The notes: generated by a model from the sequence alone, not told the origin. Positions 47,401 through 56,576 are shown, numbered from the stretch's first letter. The stretch is DNA of 64,000 nt from Biomphalaria glabrata (GCF_947242115.1 NC_074716.1:2080001-2144000); one strand, 5' to 3'. Program-made: numbers and translations.

Positions 47401-50400
47401 TCATGTGTCATGACACTTACACCATATACTACGTTAGTTCCCAGGATTCTATGCCAGATAGTTCAGAGAAAAGTCAAGACTCTGACATCAGTGACAACTT
47501 GTTCAGTGGCTGTACCAAGACAACCGTTGTCAGGGGCCATAAGACTCGTAATTGTAGCCAACCAGCTGTCATTAAAAAGTCACTTAGTCACCTCACCGAC
47601 CCAACAGTAAGTGACAAGCTAGTCAGCTGTTGTAGCCAGCAATCTGTCAACTGTGATACTTCGTCAGACCGTGGCGCCAAACTAACTGCCGCAGACGCTT
47701 CAGGTAGCCAATGCATGAGGCCAAATTCAACTAATGGCAGGATTGTCAGTGGTCAGAAAAAGCTTGTTGTTCACAAGAAGCTTCTGCTGAATCCAGCCGT
47801 CAAGAAACAACTCAGGTGTATGCTGAAAACTTCCACAGGTCAGTGTTTCTCTTATTCTAATGCTACATACAAAACTCATTTATAAAAGCTGTGATTCTGT
47901 TACAGAACAAATTTATATGGAAAATAGGGGATAAACATCTTGACTACCTATCAAGGGGGCTGGAATTCAAATCTCTTTTTGAGCTGAGTTGTGTAGGCAT
48001 AATGCCTAAAAGAACTATAAAAACCTGTCAGATACCCCCTACGCCCACATGTCCATGAAAAAGATTGATCGTGGCAGACAGGATATAATACAAAAGTAAT
48101 GCTGTTATTACAGAAATAACTTTCTATCTTACTGCTACGTATATAAAGTTTGAAGCTTTAATACTGATACCAATGATGACTAAACATGCTAAGAAAATGA
48201 ACAGCACCAGAGTACAATAGTTTTTGAGAGAAAGAAAAGAAAATATGGAAAAATAAAGATAATCTATGACAAGAACTTGTAAGCTTATCTATATTTCACC
48301 ATATTTTCTTCACCTTTTTTTTATCAATAATTAGTAGACTCATGTAAAGTAACGTTCCCTTTCAGACCCTGTGATCTTTGGGGCAGATGATGTAAAAGTC
48401 ATCTGTTTCTGTGGCCCATGGTTAATGAGGGTGTCATGTGGCCAGAAAAACTATCAACCCTTTTATTTTTCCCCAACTAATGTCAGGTACTCAATAGAGC
48501 TGGGTGGACTTAGAGGCACCCTAAAGATCTCAAAAGTAAAAATCTCAGCCTTCACTAAGATTCAAATCCGGGATCCCTGGTTTTGAAGCCAAGCGCTTTA
48601 CCACTCAGCCACCATCCCTCCTAGCATACTCAAATGTTACATGTCATATTTTGTTACTATAGAGAAGTGCCTCCAATGCTATGTGATGATGAGTTATGTA
48701 AATAATATCATTCAGTTTGATGTGGGTGACTGAAAAGTAAATTCATAAGTGTCTTGTTGTTTGAACTGTTATGTGTTTCCTTCATAAGTGTCTTGTCATT
48801 TGAACTGTGATGTGTTTCCTTCATAAGTGTCTTTGTCATTTGAATTGTGATGTGTTTCCTTCATAAGTGTCTTTGTCATTTGAACAGTGATGTGTTTCCT
48901 TCATAAGTGTCTTGTCATTTGAACTGTGATGTGTTTCCTTCATAAGTGTCATGTCATTTGAATTGTGATGTGTTTCCTTCATAAGTATCTTGTCATTTGA
49001 ACTGTGATGTGTTTCCTTCATAAGTGTCTTGTCATTTGAACTGTGATGTGTTTCCTTCATAAGTGTCATGTCATTTGAATTGTGATGTGTTTCCTTCATA
49101 AGTATCTTGTCATTTGAACTGTGATGTGTTTCCTTCATTAGTGTCTTGTCATTTAACTGTGATGTGTTTCCTTCATAAGTGTCATGTCATTTGAATTGTG
49201 ATGTGTTTCCTTCATAAGTATCTTGTCATTTGAACTGTGATGTGTTTCCTTCATAAGTGTCTTGTCATTTGAACTGTGATGTGTTTCCTTCATAAGTATC
49301 TTGTCATTTGAACTGTGATGTGTTTCCTTCATAAGTGTCTTGTCATTTGAACTGTGATGTGTTTCCTTCATAAGTGTCTTGTCATTTCTACAGTAACTGT
49401 AGGACATCACCTTGTTCCATTCACCACACTGTCTGAAGTCCTGCAGCACAATGAGCCGTCCAAGTTTAGACTGCAAGTGAGAGTCCAAGACTTTCTGCCC
49501 AAGCCTTCTTGCTGCCATGCTTTAGTATTTCTCAGCTGCCGTCATTGTCTCCACAGGTAAATACAGCGCAGTGTCTTCTTAGTAGAAGAGCTGAACTTTG
49601 TGTGCAAGTCTGAGAGACTGGTATAAGTTTATAAATAACTGCCTCTGAAATCAATCTTTAGAAGAATGTTTTATCACCACAGAAATATTACTTTGCAAGC
49701 ATATCTTTGCAAGCACCACAAAACATTATGCTGGTAACAGCACGCAACAGTGACTATTTAAAAAAAAAGTCAACAGATTATTTCTATTGCTTAAACATGA
49801 ATATGACTAAAACATTATCATTTTCTTCTAAAAAAAAGGTTTTAAAATTGGTTTCTTAGTTTCCTAAATGAATGATGATGTATTGATTGTGTATGTTATA
49901 GTCCAGTATTGAAGTGTATGTTATAGTCCATTATTGACGTGTGTATGTTATAGTCCAGTATTGACATGTGTATGTTATAGTCCAGTATTGATGTGTGTAT
50001 GTTATAGTCCAGTATTGATGTGTATGTTATAGTCCAGTATTGACATGTGTATGTTATAGCCCAGTATTGATGTGTGTATGTTATAGTCCAGTATTGATGT
50101 GTATGTTATAGTCCAGTATTGATGTGTATGTTATAGTCCAGTATTGATGTGTATGTTATAGTCCAGTATTGATGTGTATGTTATAGTCCAGTATTGATGT
50201 GTGTATGTTATAGTCCAGTATTGATGTGTATGTTATAGTCCAGTATTGATGTGTATGTTATAGTCCAGTATTGATGTGTATGTTATAGTCCAGTATTGAT
50301 GTGTATGTTATAGTCCAGTATTGATGTATATGTTATAGTCCAGTATTGATGTGTATGTTATAGTCCAGTATTGATGTGTATGTTATAGTCCAGTATTGAC

Positions 50401-53400
50401 ATGTGTATGTTATAGTCCAGTATTGATGTGTGTATGTTATAGTCCAGTATTGATGTGTATGTTATAGTCCAGTATTGACATGTGTATGTTATAGTCCAGT
50501 ATTGACGTGTGTATGTTATAGTCCAGTATTGACGTGTGTATGTTATAGTCCAGTATTGACGTGTGTATGTTATAGTCCAGTATTGATGTGTATGTTATAG
50601 CCCAGTATTGATGTGTATGTTATAGCCCAGTATTGATGTGTATGTTATAGTCCAGTATTGATGTGTATGTTATAGTCCAGTATTGATGTGTATGTTATAG
50701 TCCAGTATTGATGTGTGTATGTTATAGCCCAGTATTGATGTGTATGGTATAGTCCAGTATTGATGTGTATGTTATAGTCCAGTATTGATGTGTATGTTAT
50801 AGTCCAGTATTGACGTGTGTATGTTATAGTCCAGTATTGATGTGTATGTTATAGTCCAGTATTGATGTGTATGTTATAGTCCAGTATTGATGTGTATGTT
50901 ATAGCCCAGTATTGATGTGTATGTTATAGTCCAGTATTGACGTGTGTATGTTATAGTCCAGTATTGATGTGTATGTTATAGTCCAGTATTGATGTGTATG
51001 TTATAGTCCAGTATTGATGTGTGTATGTTATAGCCCAGTATTGATGTGTATGTTATAGCCCAGTATTGATGTGTATGTTATAGTCCAGTATTGATGTGTA
51101 TGTTATAGTCCAGTATTGATGTGTATGTTATAGCCCAGTATTGATGTGTATGTTATAGTCCAGTATTGATGTGTATGTTATAGTCCAGTATTGATGTGTA
51201 TGTTATAGTCCAGTATTGATGTGTATGTTATAGTCCAGTATTGATGTGTATGTTATAGCCCAGTATTGATGCGTGTATGTTATAGCCCAGTATTGATGTG
51301 TGTATGTTATAGTCCAGTATTGATGTGTATGTTATAGTCCAGTATTGATGTGTATGTTATAGCCCAGTATTGATGTGTATGTTATAGCCCAGTATTGATG
51401 TGTATGTTATAGTCCAGTATTGATGTGTGTATGTTATAGTCCAGTATTGATGTGTATGTTATAGTCCAGTATTGATGTGTATGTTATAGTCCAGTATTGA
51501 TGTGTATGTTATAGTCCAGTATTGATGTGTATGTTATAGTCCAGTATTGATGTGTATGTTATAGCCCAGTATTGATGTGTGTATGTTATAGCCCAGTATT
51601 GATGTGTGTATGTTATAGTCCAGTATTGATGTGTATGTTATAGCCCAGTATTGATGTGTGTATGTTATAGCCCAGTATTGATGTGTATGTTATAGTCCAG
51701 TATTGATGTGTATGTTATAGCCCAGTATTGATGTGTGTATGTTATAGTCCAGTATTGATGTGTGTATGTTATAGCCCAGTATTGATGTGTATGTTATAGT
51801 CCAGTATTGATGTGTATGTTATAGTCCAGTATTGATGTGTATGTTATAGTCCAGTATTGATGTGTGTATGTTATAGTCCAGTATTGATGTGTATGTTATA
51901 GTCCAGTATTGATGTGTATGTTATAGTCCAGTATTGATGTGTATGTTATAGTCCAGTATTGATGTGTATGTTATAGTCCAGTATTGATGTGTATGTTATA
52001 GCCCAGTATTGATGTGTGTATGTTATAGCCCAGTATTGATGTGTGTATGTTATAGTCCAGTATTGATGTGTATGTTATAGTCCAGTATTGATGTGTATGT
52101 TATAGGTTTTAAAATTGGTTTCTTAGTTTCCTAAATGAATGATGATGTATTGATTGTGTATGTTATAGTCCAGTATTGAAGTGTATGTTATAGTCCAGTA
52201 TTGATGTGTATGTTATAGTCCAGTATTGACGTGTGTATGTTATAGTCCAGTATTGATGTGTATGTTATAGTCCAGTATTGATGTGTATGTTATAGTCCAT
52301 TATTGACGTGTGTATGTTATAGTCCAGTATTGACATGTGTATGTTATAGTCCAGTATTGATGTGTGTATGTTATAGTCCAGTATTGATGTGTATGTTATA
52401 GTCCAGTATTGACATGTGTATGTTATAGCCCAGTATTGATGTGTGTATGTTATAGTCCAGTATTGATGTGTATGTTATAGTCCAGTATTGATGTGTATAT
52501 TATAGTCCAGTATTGATGTTGCTTGTTCTCTGTACTTATACCATGTTTTTTTTTTTTTTTTTATTTCTCTTTTTTTTTCCTACTGCTGTGCCAAGTCAAA
52601 GTCATTTCCATCCTATTTCAGTGAAAATTGTCAAGACTTGACTCACACAGAGAACCAGATCTGCTGCCAGTGTAACAACAAAAGCACCTTGTCGCCAACT
52701 GTGATGATGACGTTTACTTTGTTTGATAACACAGGCACCATTGTAGCTCATCTAGTGGATAAATATTCTGTAAGTTGGTAACACTTTGCTAATCTTGAAA
52801 GGCGTAGTTATAACTTTTCATTTGAGATGGAGGGGGAGCTATAAAATCAGAATACTTTGATTAGCTACAAGTCGATCGTTGATTGTATTAAAAAGCATTA
52901 GTCGTTGGGATTAGAACTGAGAGACCTGGACACTGATACAAATAACAGAGAATCTGCTAAATACTTGTAAAGAAAAATTCTGGAGCTATACAAGATGAAA
53001 CTGGATGGAGAGCACACACTAATCATGTGACGATTCTTCAATAGTGAGAGATTTTTAAACAGAATTATATTGGACAGAATACCTTGTAAGAATGTCAAAG
53101 AGCTAAGAAGAAAAAATTTAGTTTTTTTACTAAAGTCAGGTGATCCAAAGGCAGAGCATGGATAAGAGGGCTTGATGATGTAGAGCAGGAATTCTCAACC
53201 TGTGGGTCGCGACCCCCTTGGGGGTCGATTGACGATTTGCCATGGGTCGCCTAAGACCATCGAAAATATGGATTGTTATTGTCTATTCTTCTATTGCTGT
53301 GTGTGTGTGGGGGGGGGGGAGGGTCGCGGCAGAATGGGGGATTGTAAAAAGGGGTCGCCGATCTTAAAAGGTTGAGAACCGCTGATGTAGAGGCTTCAGG

Positions 53401-54679
53401 AACGGAGACAAAGAGCTCAGGAGAGATCTAAATAGAAACATTATTGAAGCTGGCCAGGATCCTCCATGTCAAAGTGATTGGTTTGGATAGATATTAGAAT
53501 TTGAGGCAAGGTCTACTAGCATCATGGGGTCAGGAGTAAGGTTTATGATTCAACATTTTTTTTAGACAGACATTGTGAAATGTTACTAGTGTTAGGGGTT
53601 TAGAGCTAGTTGTAAGATTCTCATAACATTTAGGATTTAAAACAGAGCTTGCAATCAGGAAACAATTGAAAAATTAAAATATCAGAAATTGATTTAAAAA
53701 TAAATAAATTTAACAAACAATTTTCTAATAAAAGCTATTTTTGTATAGCTCCATTTCCTTGGTAATTTCCCTTTTCTTTTCTTATTCTTTGTGTCACATG
53801 AGATTATGTTCATGTATTGCTAAGTAATGACCAGTATGTAGCATATTCCACTAATCAAAAGTGTGTAGATTCCAGTTGAGCCAACAGTGCAACACTATGG
53901 CTTGTATAGAACATATATTGTAAGTAATAATGGTTGCTGACCCAAAGAAAATTTGACTTGCCTAAATTGTGCTGATGTTCCAAATACCTAAAAATATCCT
54001 AGAAACTCTATTGCCTAAGAAGGATTTCCACCAATCAGACTCTTCACTTCTGCTTCTTCTGAAGTTTCTAGATTGGTTGAGATCATGTTGGGGGACACCA
54101 TACAGCAAGGTTTCTCTGTCACATTTTCTCCTGGGTATATGAGGCTAACTGGGGCAGTGTTGCAGAGTGGTAAAGCACTTGGCTTCTGAAATGAGGAGTC
54201 TAGGGTTTGAATCCCAGAGAATTTCAGGATTTTTATGGCTCCTTTGAATCCACCCAACTTTAATGGGTACCTTTCATTAGTTGGGGGGAACTATAAAGTC
54301 GGTAGGTGTTGGGCTGGCCGCATGACACCCTCATTAACTATGGGCCACAGAAACAGACGACCTTTACATCGTCTGCCCCATAGATCGTAATGATTGAAAT
54401 AAGAATTTTACTAATTGCTAAGGCACCAAGCAGTCTAAAATCATTTCTGTGTTGCTTAGACCACAAAACATTTTCTCTTTTCAGCTTCAGTTTTTCCAGT
54501 TGAACTCTCCCCTGGAGTTAACTGACAAGCCAACATTTACCAGGGTGGTGCAGTCGCTGAACACGTTGTGCCCTGATGGTTTGTCTCCAGAAGTGTTCCC
54601 CCTTATGGAGTGCTGCATTATGGCTTTCAAAGACAATGGCTCTATGAGATATCATATCTTTGATACAATTTTGGTCTAA
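35360..54679 (+). CDS. POT1: Protection of telomeres protein 1 (POT1), 15 coding exons, 1267 aa
   Basis: POT1 binds the single-stranded 3' overhang of telomeres, partners TPP1 in shelterin and controls telomerase access. Exons: 35360-35473, 37000-37069, 37219-37289, 38368-38475, 39794-40450, 40566-40686, 41318-41457, 43147-43278, 43684-43782, 44721-44791, 45392-45527, 46260-47838, 49394-49556, 52622-52769, 54485-54679. All junctions are GT-AG and in phase (3804 nt with stop). Layout: extra OB-like domain, residues about 39-150; 13-residue repeats, about 159-340; OB1, 341-471 (VDVYGVVKF, GDVIRFHRLRIQ); OB2, 472-630 (VLLRVWDGTHFNW, DIYVFD); long linker to about 1099; C-terminal OB3 with Cys pairs, 1100-1267 (MTFTLFDNTGTIVAHLVD, final YHIFDTILV). 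Human POT1 has 634 residues and starts at OB1. Introns hold many repeats. Identity is firm from OB1 on; joining of exons 1-5 rests on phase and a continuous reading. Confidence 0.93.
35945..36230 (+). repeat. Dispersed repeat and LINE family B fragment in POT1 intron 1
   Basis: 35945-36060 shares gtgcagtattttatgtggct with 26453-26600. From 36105 to about 36190 the text cttattccatatgctagaac, then gagtggaatgggttgcctga, is a forward piece of LINE B. Confidence 0.6.
36575..36850 (-). mobile_element. LINE family B 3' fragment, inverted, in POT1 intron 1
   Basis: agattacagacgttacttca, then agtcattggttttcctggct and gcaacccattacattctc, is the reverse complement of the family B end. Confidence 0.75.
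37000..37069 (+). CDS. POT1: POT1 exon 2
   Basis: Acceptor ttaataacttcag, donor gtaaat. Encodes VKVQQKWQLSTRGPGSIKLT and LVD, the first two strands of the OB-like domain. Ends in phase 1. Confidence 0.72.
37219..37289 (+). CDS. POT1: POT1 exon 3
   Basis: Acceptor tttcttgttcag, donor gtaagt. Encodes GDGTVIDFLGVGKIAHDLDS, then VTCG. The LVDGDGTVIDF turn across the exon junction is the L-x-D-x-x-G pattern common in OB folds. Confidence 0.72.
37420..38150 (-). mobile_element. RTE-like LINE C-terminal fragment, inverted, in POT1 intron 3
   Basis: The - strand gives pieces such as LIHPLVKATFLYVCESWMLT, then RKILGISFKDQIT, and a terminal KWTGLSLQEILSKAKDR-like segment with frame changes. The same family occurs forward at 60350-60700. 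It is antisense to POT1. Confidence 0.7.
38368..38475 (+). CDS. POT1: POT1 exon 4
   Basis: The acceptor ctttcttcccaaag is chosen because it keeps the frame: ETLILIRFVCQRATSDYKKP, then YLIIADDTKLEKSLVW. The later AG at 38401-38402 would lead to a stop. The donor is gtaagt. The strand pair LILIRFV and YLIIADDT completes an OB-like core. Confidence 0.65.
38790..38890 (+). repeat. Dispersed repeat fragment in POT1 intron 4
   Basis: gagtgctgtatttcacataa, then ccagttgtgacattaatatt, is a diverged copy of the family at 26453-26600 and 172-274. Confidence 0.5.
39794..40450 (+). CDS. POT1: POT1 exon 5, coding 13-residue tandem repeat
   Basis: 219 codons. It opens with ICKSGPAVVYKQGDKPADSK, then from 39905 carries 14 units of 39 bp (consensus VVQTNGSPARNKE). 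The last unit ends exactly at the splice donor (aaacag then gtggat), where the other units read aaagaagtgg. The repeat is polar and likely disordered. Splicing to OB1 is in phase 0. Confidence 0.8.
40566..40686 (+). CDS. POT1: POT1 exon 6, start of OB1
   Basis: Encodes LPKKSPQYTYKLLSDLEVNT, then VVDVYGVVKFSRPAMKTRGQ. Human POT1 begins near this point ([20 protein letters not shown]). Acceptor ctctttcctcag, donor gtaggt, phase 1. Confidence 0.93.
40975..41149 (+). mobile_element. Decayed hAT-type MITE in POT1 intron 6
   Basis: Interior text (aaatccccccaggc, gggcccccaaatgatggcaa) and the right end tagctgcgcccctg match 26163-26360. The left end is lost. Confidence 0.65.
41318..41457 (+). CDS. 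POT1: POT1 exon 7, OB1 core
   Basis: Encodes DYLCVVGLVDPSLTDPESKL, then PCNLFCRDADKLPAPETGDV and IRFHRLR. The string IRFHRLR is near-identical to human POT1 VRFHRLK in the DNA-binding OB1. Confidence 0.95.
42358..42655 (-). mobile_element. tRNA-derived SINE, family 2, inverted, in POT1 intron 7
   Basis: The reverse strand carries the family body: gtcatgtggccagcaccatg, then ttagagttgggagaattcag and gcaccctaaaaagtcc. The tRNA-like head lies at the right end (caagccaagcgtgttttggc). About 85% similar by eye to 45800-46030. Confidence 0.75.
43147..43278 (+). CDS. POT1: POT1 exon 8, end of OB1
   Basis: Encodes IQTFNGRLQGSNAPGFQWLL, then FQGSCDRRTSSSPNYTFEEH and DQQK. Matches human [20 protein letters not shown]. 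Confidence 0.95.
43684..43782 (+). CDS. POT1: POT1 exon 9, OB1-OB2 link
   Basis: Encodes VSQLMDWWNELNKLTLTPLA, then DMQPKLYYNLVCQ. Aligns with human [20 protein letters not shown] and QPMQYFDLTCQ. Confidence 0.93.
43925..44080 (-). mobile_element. tRNA-derived SINE, family 1, inverted, in POT1 intron 9
   Basis: tttcacatgttttggatgtt, then gcagggtgtgaacctgggac and atgaccaggcagccattcc, is the reverse complement of family 1, with moderate divergence. Confidence 0.75.
44093..44551. repeat. 37-bp minisatellite in POT1 intron 9, about 12 copies
   Basis: The unit is caaactgtgtaacatcttaa, then ggtctttaagattccat. It begins immediately after the SINE at 43925-44080. Confidence 0.95.
44721..44791 (+). 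CDS. POT1: POT1 exon 10, OB2
   Basis: Encodes VIRVCELESNCVLLRVWDGT, then HFN and part of W. Human has LLKVWDGT at this place. The donor is ggtact, phase 2. Confidence 0.9.
44856..45170 (-). mobile_element. RTE-like LINE C-terminus, inverted, in POT1 intron 10
   Basis: The - strand shows ELGKKPIAQDITK, then RQALDWNPQGKRKVGRPKQT and CEQTKKAAQN, with a closing VVAALCSPG. This is the classic end of an endonuclease-RT LINE. Internal stops show it is dead. Confidence 0.8.
45392..45527 (+). CDS. POT1: POT1 exon 11, OB2
   Basis: Encodes PVKTTKEEELNGSLKEDARL, then VKASEGLACDIYVFDCHCQS and AAVVE. Human has [20 protein letters not shown] here. Acceptor cctgacgcag, donor gtaaat. Confidence 0.9.
45800..46030 (-). 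mobile_element. tRNA-derived SINE, family 2, inverted, in POT1 intron 11
   Basis: gtcatgtggccagcacaatg, then aatcaggtactcgttagagt and ccaggttcagaagtcaagca, marks an antisense family 2 copy. Confidence 0.75.
46260..47838 (+). CDS. POT1: POT1 exon 12, end of OB2 and long linker
   Basis: The first ~55 codons finish OB2 (PGDFVQFVNLHAAVYTEPVE, then LTLHGNVSFGRKVAVLPPDN), matching human SFLRIYSLHTKL and GGTSYGRGIRVLPE. The remaining ~470 residues are Ser/Thr/Lys-rich and probably disordered. Short repeats include GSCDME and HDQTSSR. A basic segment (KIVKKKPLVLKKKGQNQEEK) and another near the end (GQKKLVVHKKLLLNPAVKKQ) stand out. The human protein has only a short link here. Confidence 0.93.
48357..48625 (-). 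mobile_element. tRNA-derived SINE, family 2, inverted, in POT1 intron 12
   Basis: The copy is full, with a tRNA-like head at the right: gaagccaagcgctttaccac, then tcagccacc (A box reversed), and gattcaaatccgggatc (B box reversed). Confidence 0.82.
48743..49388. repeat. 39-bp minisatellite ending at a POT1 splice acceptor, about 16 copies
   Basis: The unit is gtgatgtgtttccttcataa, then gtgtcttgtcatttgaact. The last copy turns into gtgtcttgtcatttctacag, which is the acceptor of exon 13. The 39-bp period leaves the - strand open (KETHHSSNDKTLM), but that frame is a by-product. Confidence 0.95.
49394..49556 (+). CDS. POT1: POT1 exon 13, OB3 first half
   Basis: Encodes VTVGHHLVPFTTLSEVLQHN, then EPSKFRLQVRVQDFLPKPSC and CHALVFLSCRHCLH. 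Residues C1148 and C1151 fit human zinc ligands C382 and C385 (LHCPKC). The acceptor gtcatttctacag is directly abutted by the 39-bp intronic minisatellite. Confidence 0.92.
49838..52520. repeat. 25-bp minisatellite in POT1 intron 13, about 100 copies
   Basis: The unit is tgatgtgtatgttatagtcc then agtat, with 27-bp variants containing gtgtgtatg. The left flank aggttttaaaattggtttct (49838) recurs at 52087 followed by the same first units, so flank and array were duplicated together. Confidence 0.96.
52622..52769 (+). CDS. POT1: POT1 exon 14, OB3 second half
   Basis: Acceptor catcctatttcag. Encodes ENCQDLTHTENQICCQCNNK, then MMTFTLFDNTGTIVAHLVDK. The CCQC group fits human C503/C506 (YGCKQC). 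Only about 16 residues separate the two Cys pairs, against about 117 in human. Confidence 0.9.
53186..53384 (+). mobile_element. Small hAT-type MITE in POT1 intron 14
   Basis: Ends caggaattctcaacctgtgg and aaaggttgagaaccgctg. A perfect 8-bp duplication atgtagag flanks it at 53178-53185 and 53385-53392. It is the sister of 3949-4135. Confidence 0.93.
54150..54395 (+). mobile_element. tRNA-derived SINE, family 2, in POT1 intron 14
   Basis: Head ggcagtgttgcagagtggta with B box gggtttgaatccc, then tccacccaactttaatgggt, gggctggccgcatgacaccc and gacctttacatcgtctgccc. It is the best full-length guide to the family and lies 90 bp before exon 15. Confidence 0.85.
54485..54679 (+). CDS. POT1: POT1 exon 15 (stop codon)
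   Basis: Encodes LQFFQLNSPLELTDKPTFTR, then VVQSLNTLCPDGLSPEVFPL and a closing RYHIFDTILV before TAA. Human ends similarly ([20 protein letters not shown], then CYQIFDTTVAEDVI). No canonical aataaa lies close by; attaaa near 55060 is the nearest candidate. Confidence 0.94.
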   Translation, partial: LQFFQLNSPLELTDKPTFTRVVQSLNTLCPDGLSPEVFPLMECCIMAFKDNGSMRYHIFDTILV

Positions 54680-55100
54680 CAGGTCTCTAATCTCTTTCCC
54701 TCCAAATGATCTCTGGATAAGAACTGTAGATAGGATGCAATAGAATTCTCAATATGTTATGGATATGTTATGTTATAATTCACTCCACTCTATATTTATT
54801 AAGTTCACTATATGAAGAAATCACTATATTATAACCCCACTTGTTACACTGGGGTGAAGTCTCCCTTGCCCGTGTTAATGTGCACAAGTATGAACACATT
54901 TCTATTACCATAAAAAAAAAATCTAACTTTTCCTAATTTCATTGACTTGCTTCTAAGCACTACATGGAATGATTAAAAAAAATGTGTATATTTTATCAAA
55001 TTTTGTTTAGTAGAATTGTGTTCAATCTACATGTCTTCTCAAAACTATGCATTTTTTGTTATTAAAATTTTTTAAAAAACTTACTGTTGAGTAGAATAAG
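54680..55100. other. POT1 3' flank
   Basis: AT-rich, probably 3' UTR at first. No gene is seen. Confidence 0.4.
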
Positions 55101-55290
55101 AAAGTTCTAGACTATAAAGGCCTAGACCAGAAAGTTCTAGACTATAAAGGCCTAGACCAGAAAGTTCTAGACTATAAAGGCCTAGACCAGAAAAGTTCTA
55201 GACTATAAAGGCCTAGATCAGAAAGTTCTAGACGATAAAGGCCTAGACCAGAAAGTTCTAGACGATAAAGGCCTAGACCAGAATGTTCTA
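55101..55290. repeat. 30-bp tandem repeat, about six copies
   Basis: The unit is aaagttctagactataaagg then cctagaccag. It lies 420 bp after the POT1 stop. The - strand frame through it (GLGLYRLELS) is a by-product. Confidence 0.93.
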
Positions 55291-55740
55291 ATATATCTTT
55301 ATTATCCTCAATGATTGTGCATAATACATAACAAAACATTAGAACAAAAGCAAAGGAAGTATATGTTCCTCTCAGTTTCACCCAGACCTCACATCTGCAG
55401 GTTGAATTGTAGTCAATGATTTTATTATCAATGGAACAAAAGAGTTCTTGTGCTATGTGTCATTGAAGAGTTTGTTTGATTCTGTTGGTTTGACTTGACA
55501 CCACTCAATCATTTCAGATTGACCAAATGTTGTGCCTTATTAAAGTAAGTCTCATCATTGGCTATATACTTATATATATATATATATCAGATCATCTATT
55601 CAATGTTGATAAACAGAATCTCTTCAAAGTCAATAGATCGTAAAAAGTTTATCAGAGTTACATCTTGTTATAAAGCTTGGTTGTTGTCTTCAAGACAGTT
55701 ACAATGATTTGACATTAGAATCATTTTGTCTTGATAGTAT

Positions 55741-56576
55741 CTCGAAATAAAAAGTTCACTGACCGCTGACTTCATTTTTAAGTCTCTAGCTGTCCCGGCA
55801 ATTTTTTTTTGTTTCGCTATTTTGTGAGTTAAATTTTGTTTATGTTGTTGACAATTTATTATTCAAGATAAATGTACTTAGTACAATGTGACTACATAGC
55901 TCATTAGCAGAGCAAAAATTATTTCAGTATTTGTTTGTGATAGTGATGACAAAATCACTTAGAAAGCCTCTAATGCAGGCACCAGTGAAGAAGGATTAGT
56001 GATTCCTCTTGTTGTTGTATCAGATTGTTTTAAACCACAGCCGTCTATTAGTGACTAGAAGAGGAAGCAGGAAACGGATGTTCAGCCAACACTTCTCTAG
56101 ACAGCTCTGGAAACATGAAAATTTGAATTTGTTTTACAATTGACTTTTCATTTATAATCTTGAAATAAAAAGTTCACTGACTGCTGACTTCATTTTTAAG
56201 TCTCTAGCTGTCCCAGCAATTTTTTTTGTTTCGCTATTTTTGTTAGTTAAATTTTGTTTATGTTGTTGACAATTTATTATTCAAGATAAATGTACTTAGT
56301 ACAATGTGACTACATAGCTCATTAGCAGAGCAAAAATTATTTCAGTATTTGTTTGTGATAGTGATGACGAAATCACTTAGAAAGCCTCTAATGCAGGCAC
56401 CAGTGAAGAAGGATTAGTGATTCCTCTTGTTATAGTATGAGATTGTTTTAAACCGTCTATTAGCGACTAGAAGAGGAAGCAGGAGACGGATGTTCAGCCA
56501 ACACTTCTCTAGACAGCTCTGGAAACATGCAAATTTGAATTTGTTTTACAGTTTACTTTTCATTTTAAAGCATTTT
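55741..56576. repeat. 418-bp tandem duplication
   Basis: Two adjacent copies (55741-56158 and 56159-56576) share gaaataaaaagttcactgac through ctagacagctctggaaacat, with few differences. No coding frame is kept. It reads as a recent local duplication. Confidence 0.9.

Noticed and set aside
48836-49518. Repeat proteins on the - strand (KETHHSSNDKTLM)
   Set aside because: The 39-bp intronic minisatellite is a multiple of three and happens to lack stops. It lies antisense to POT1 and runs over its exon 13.
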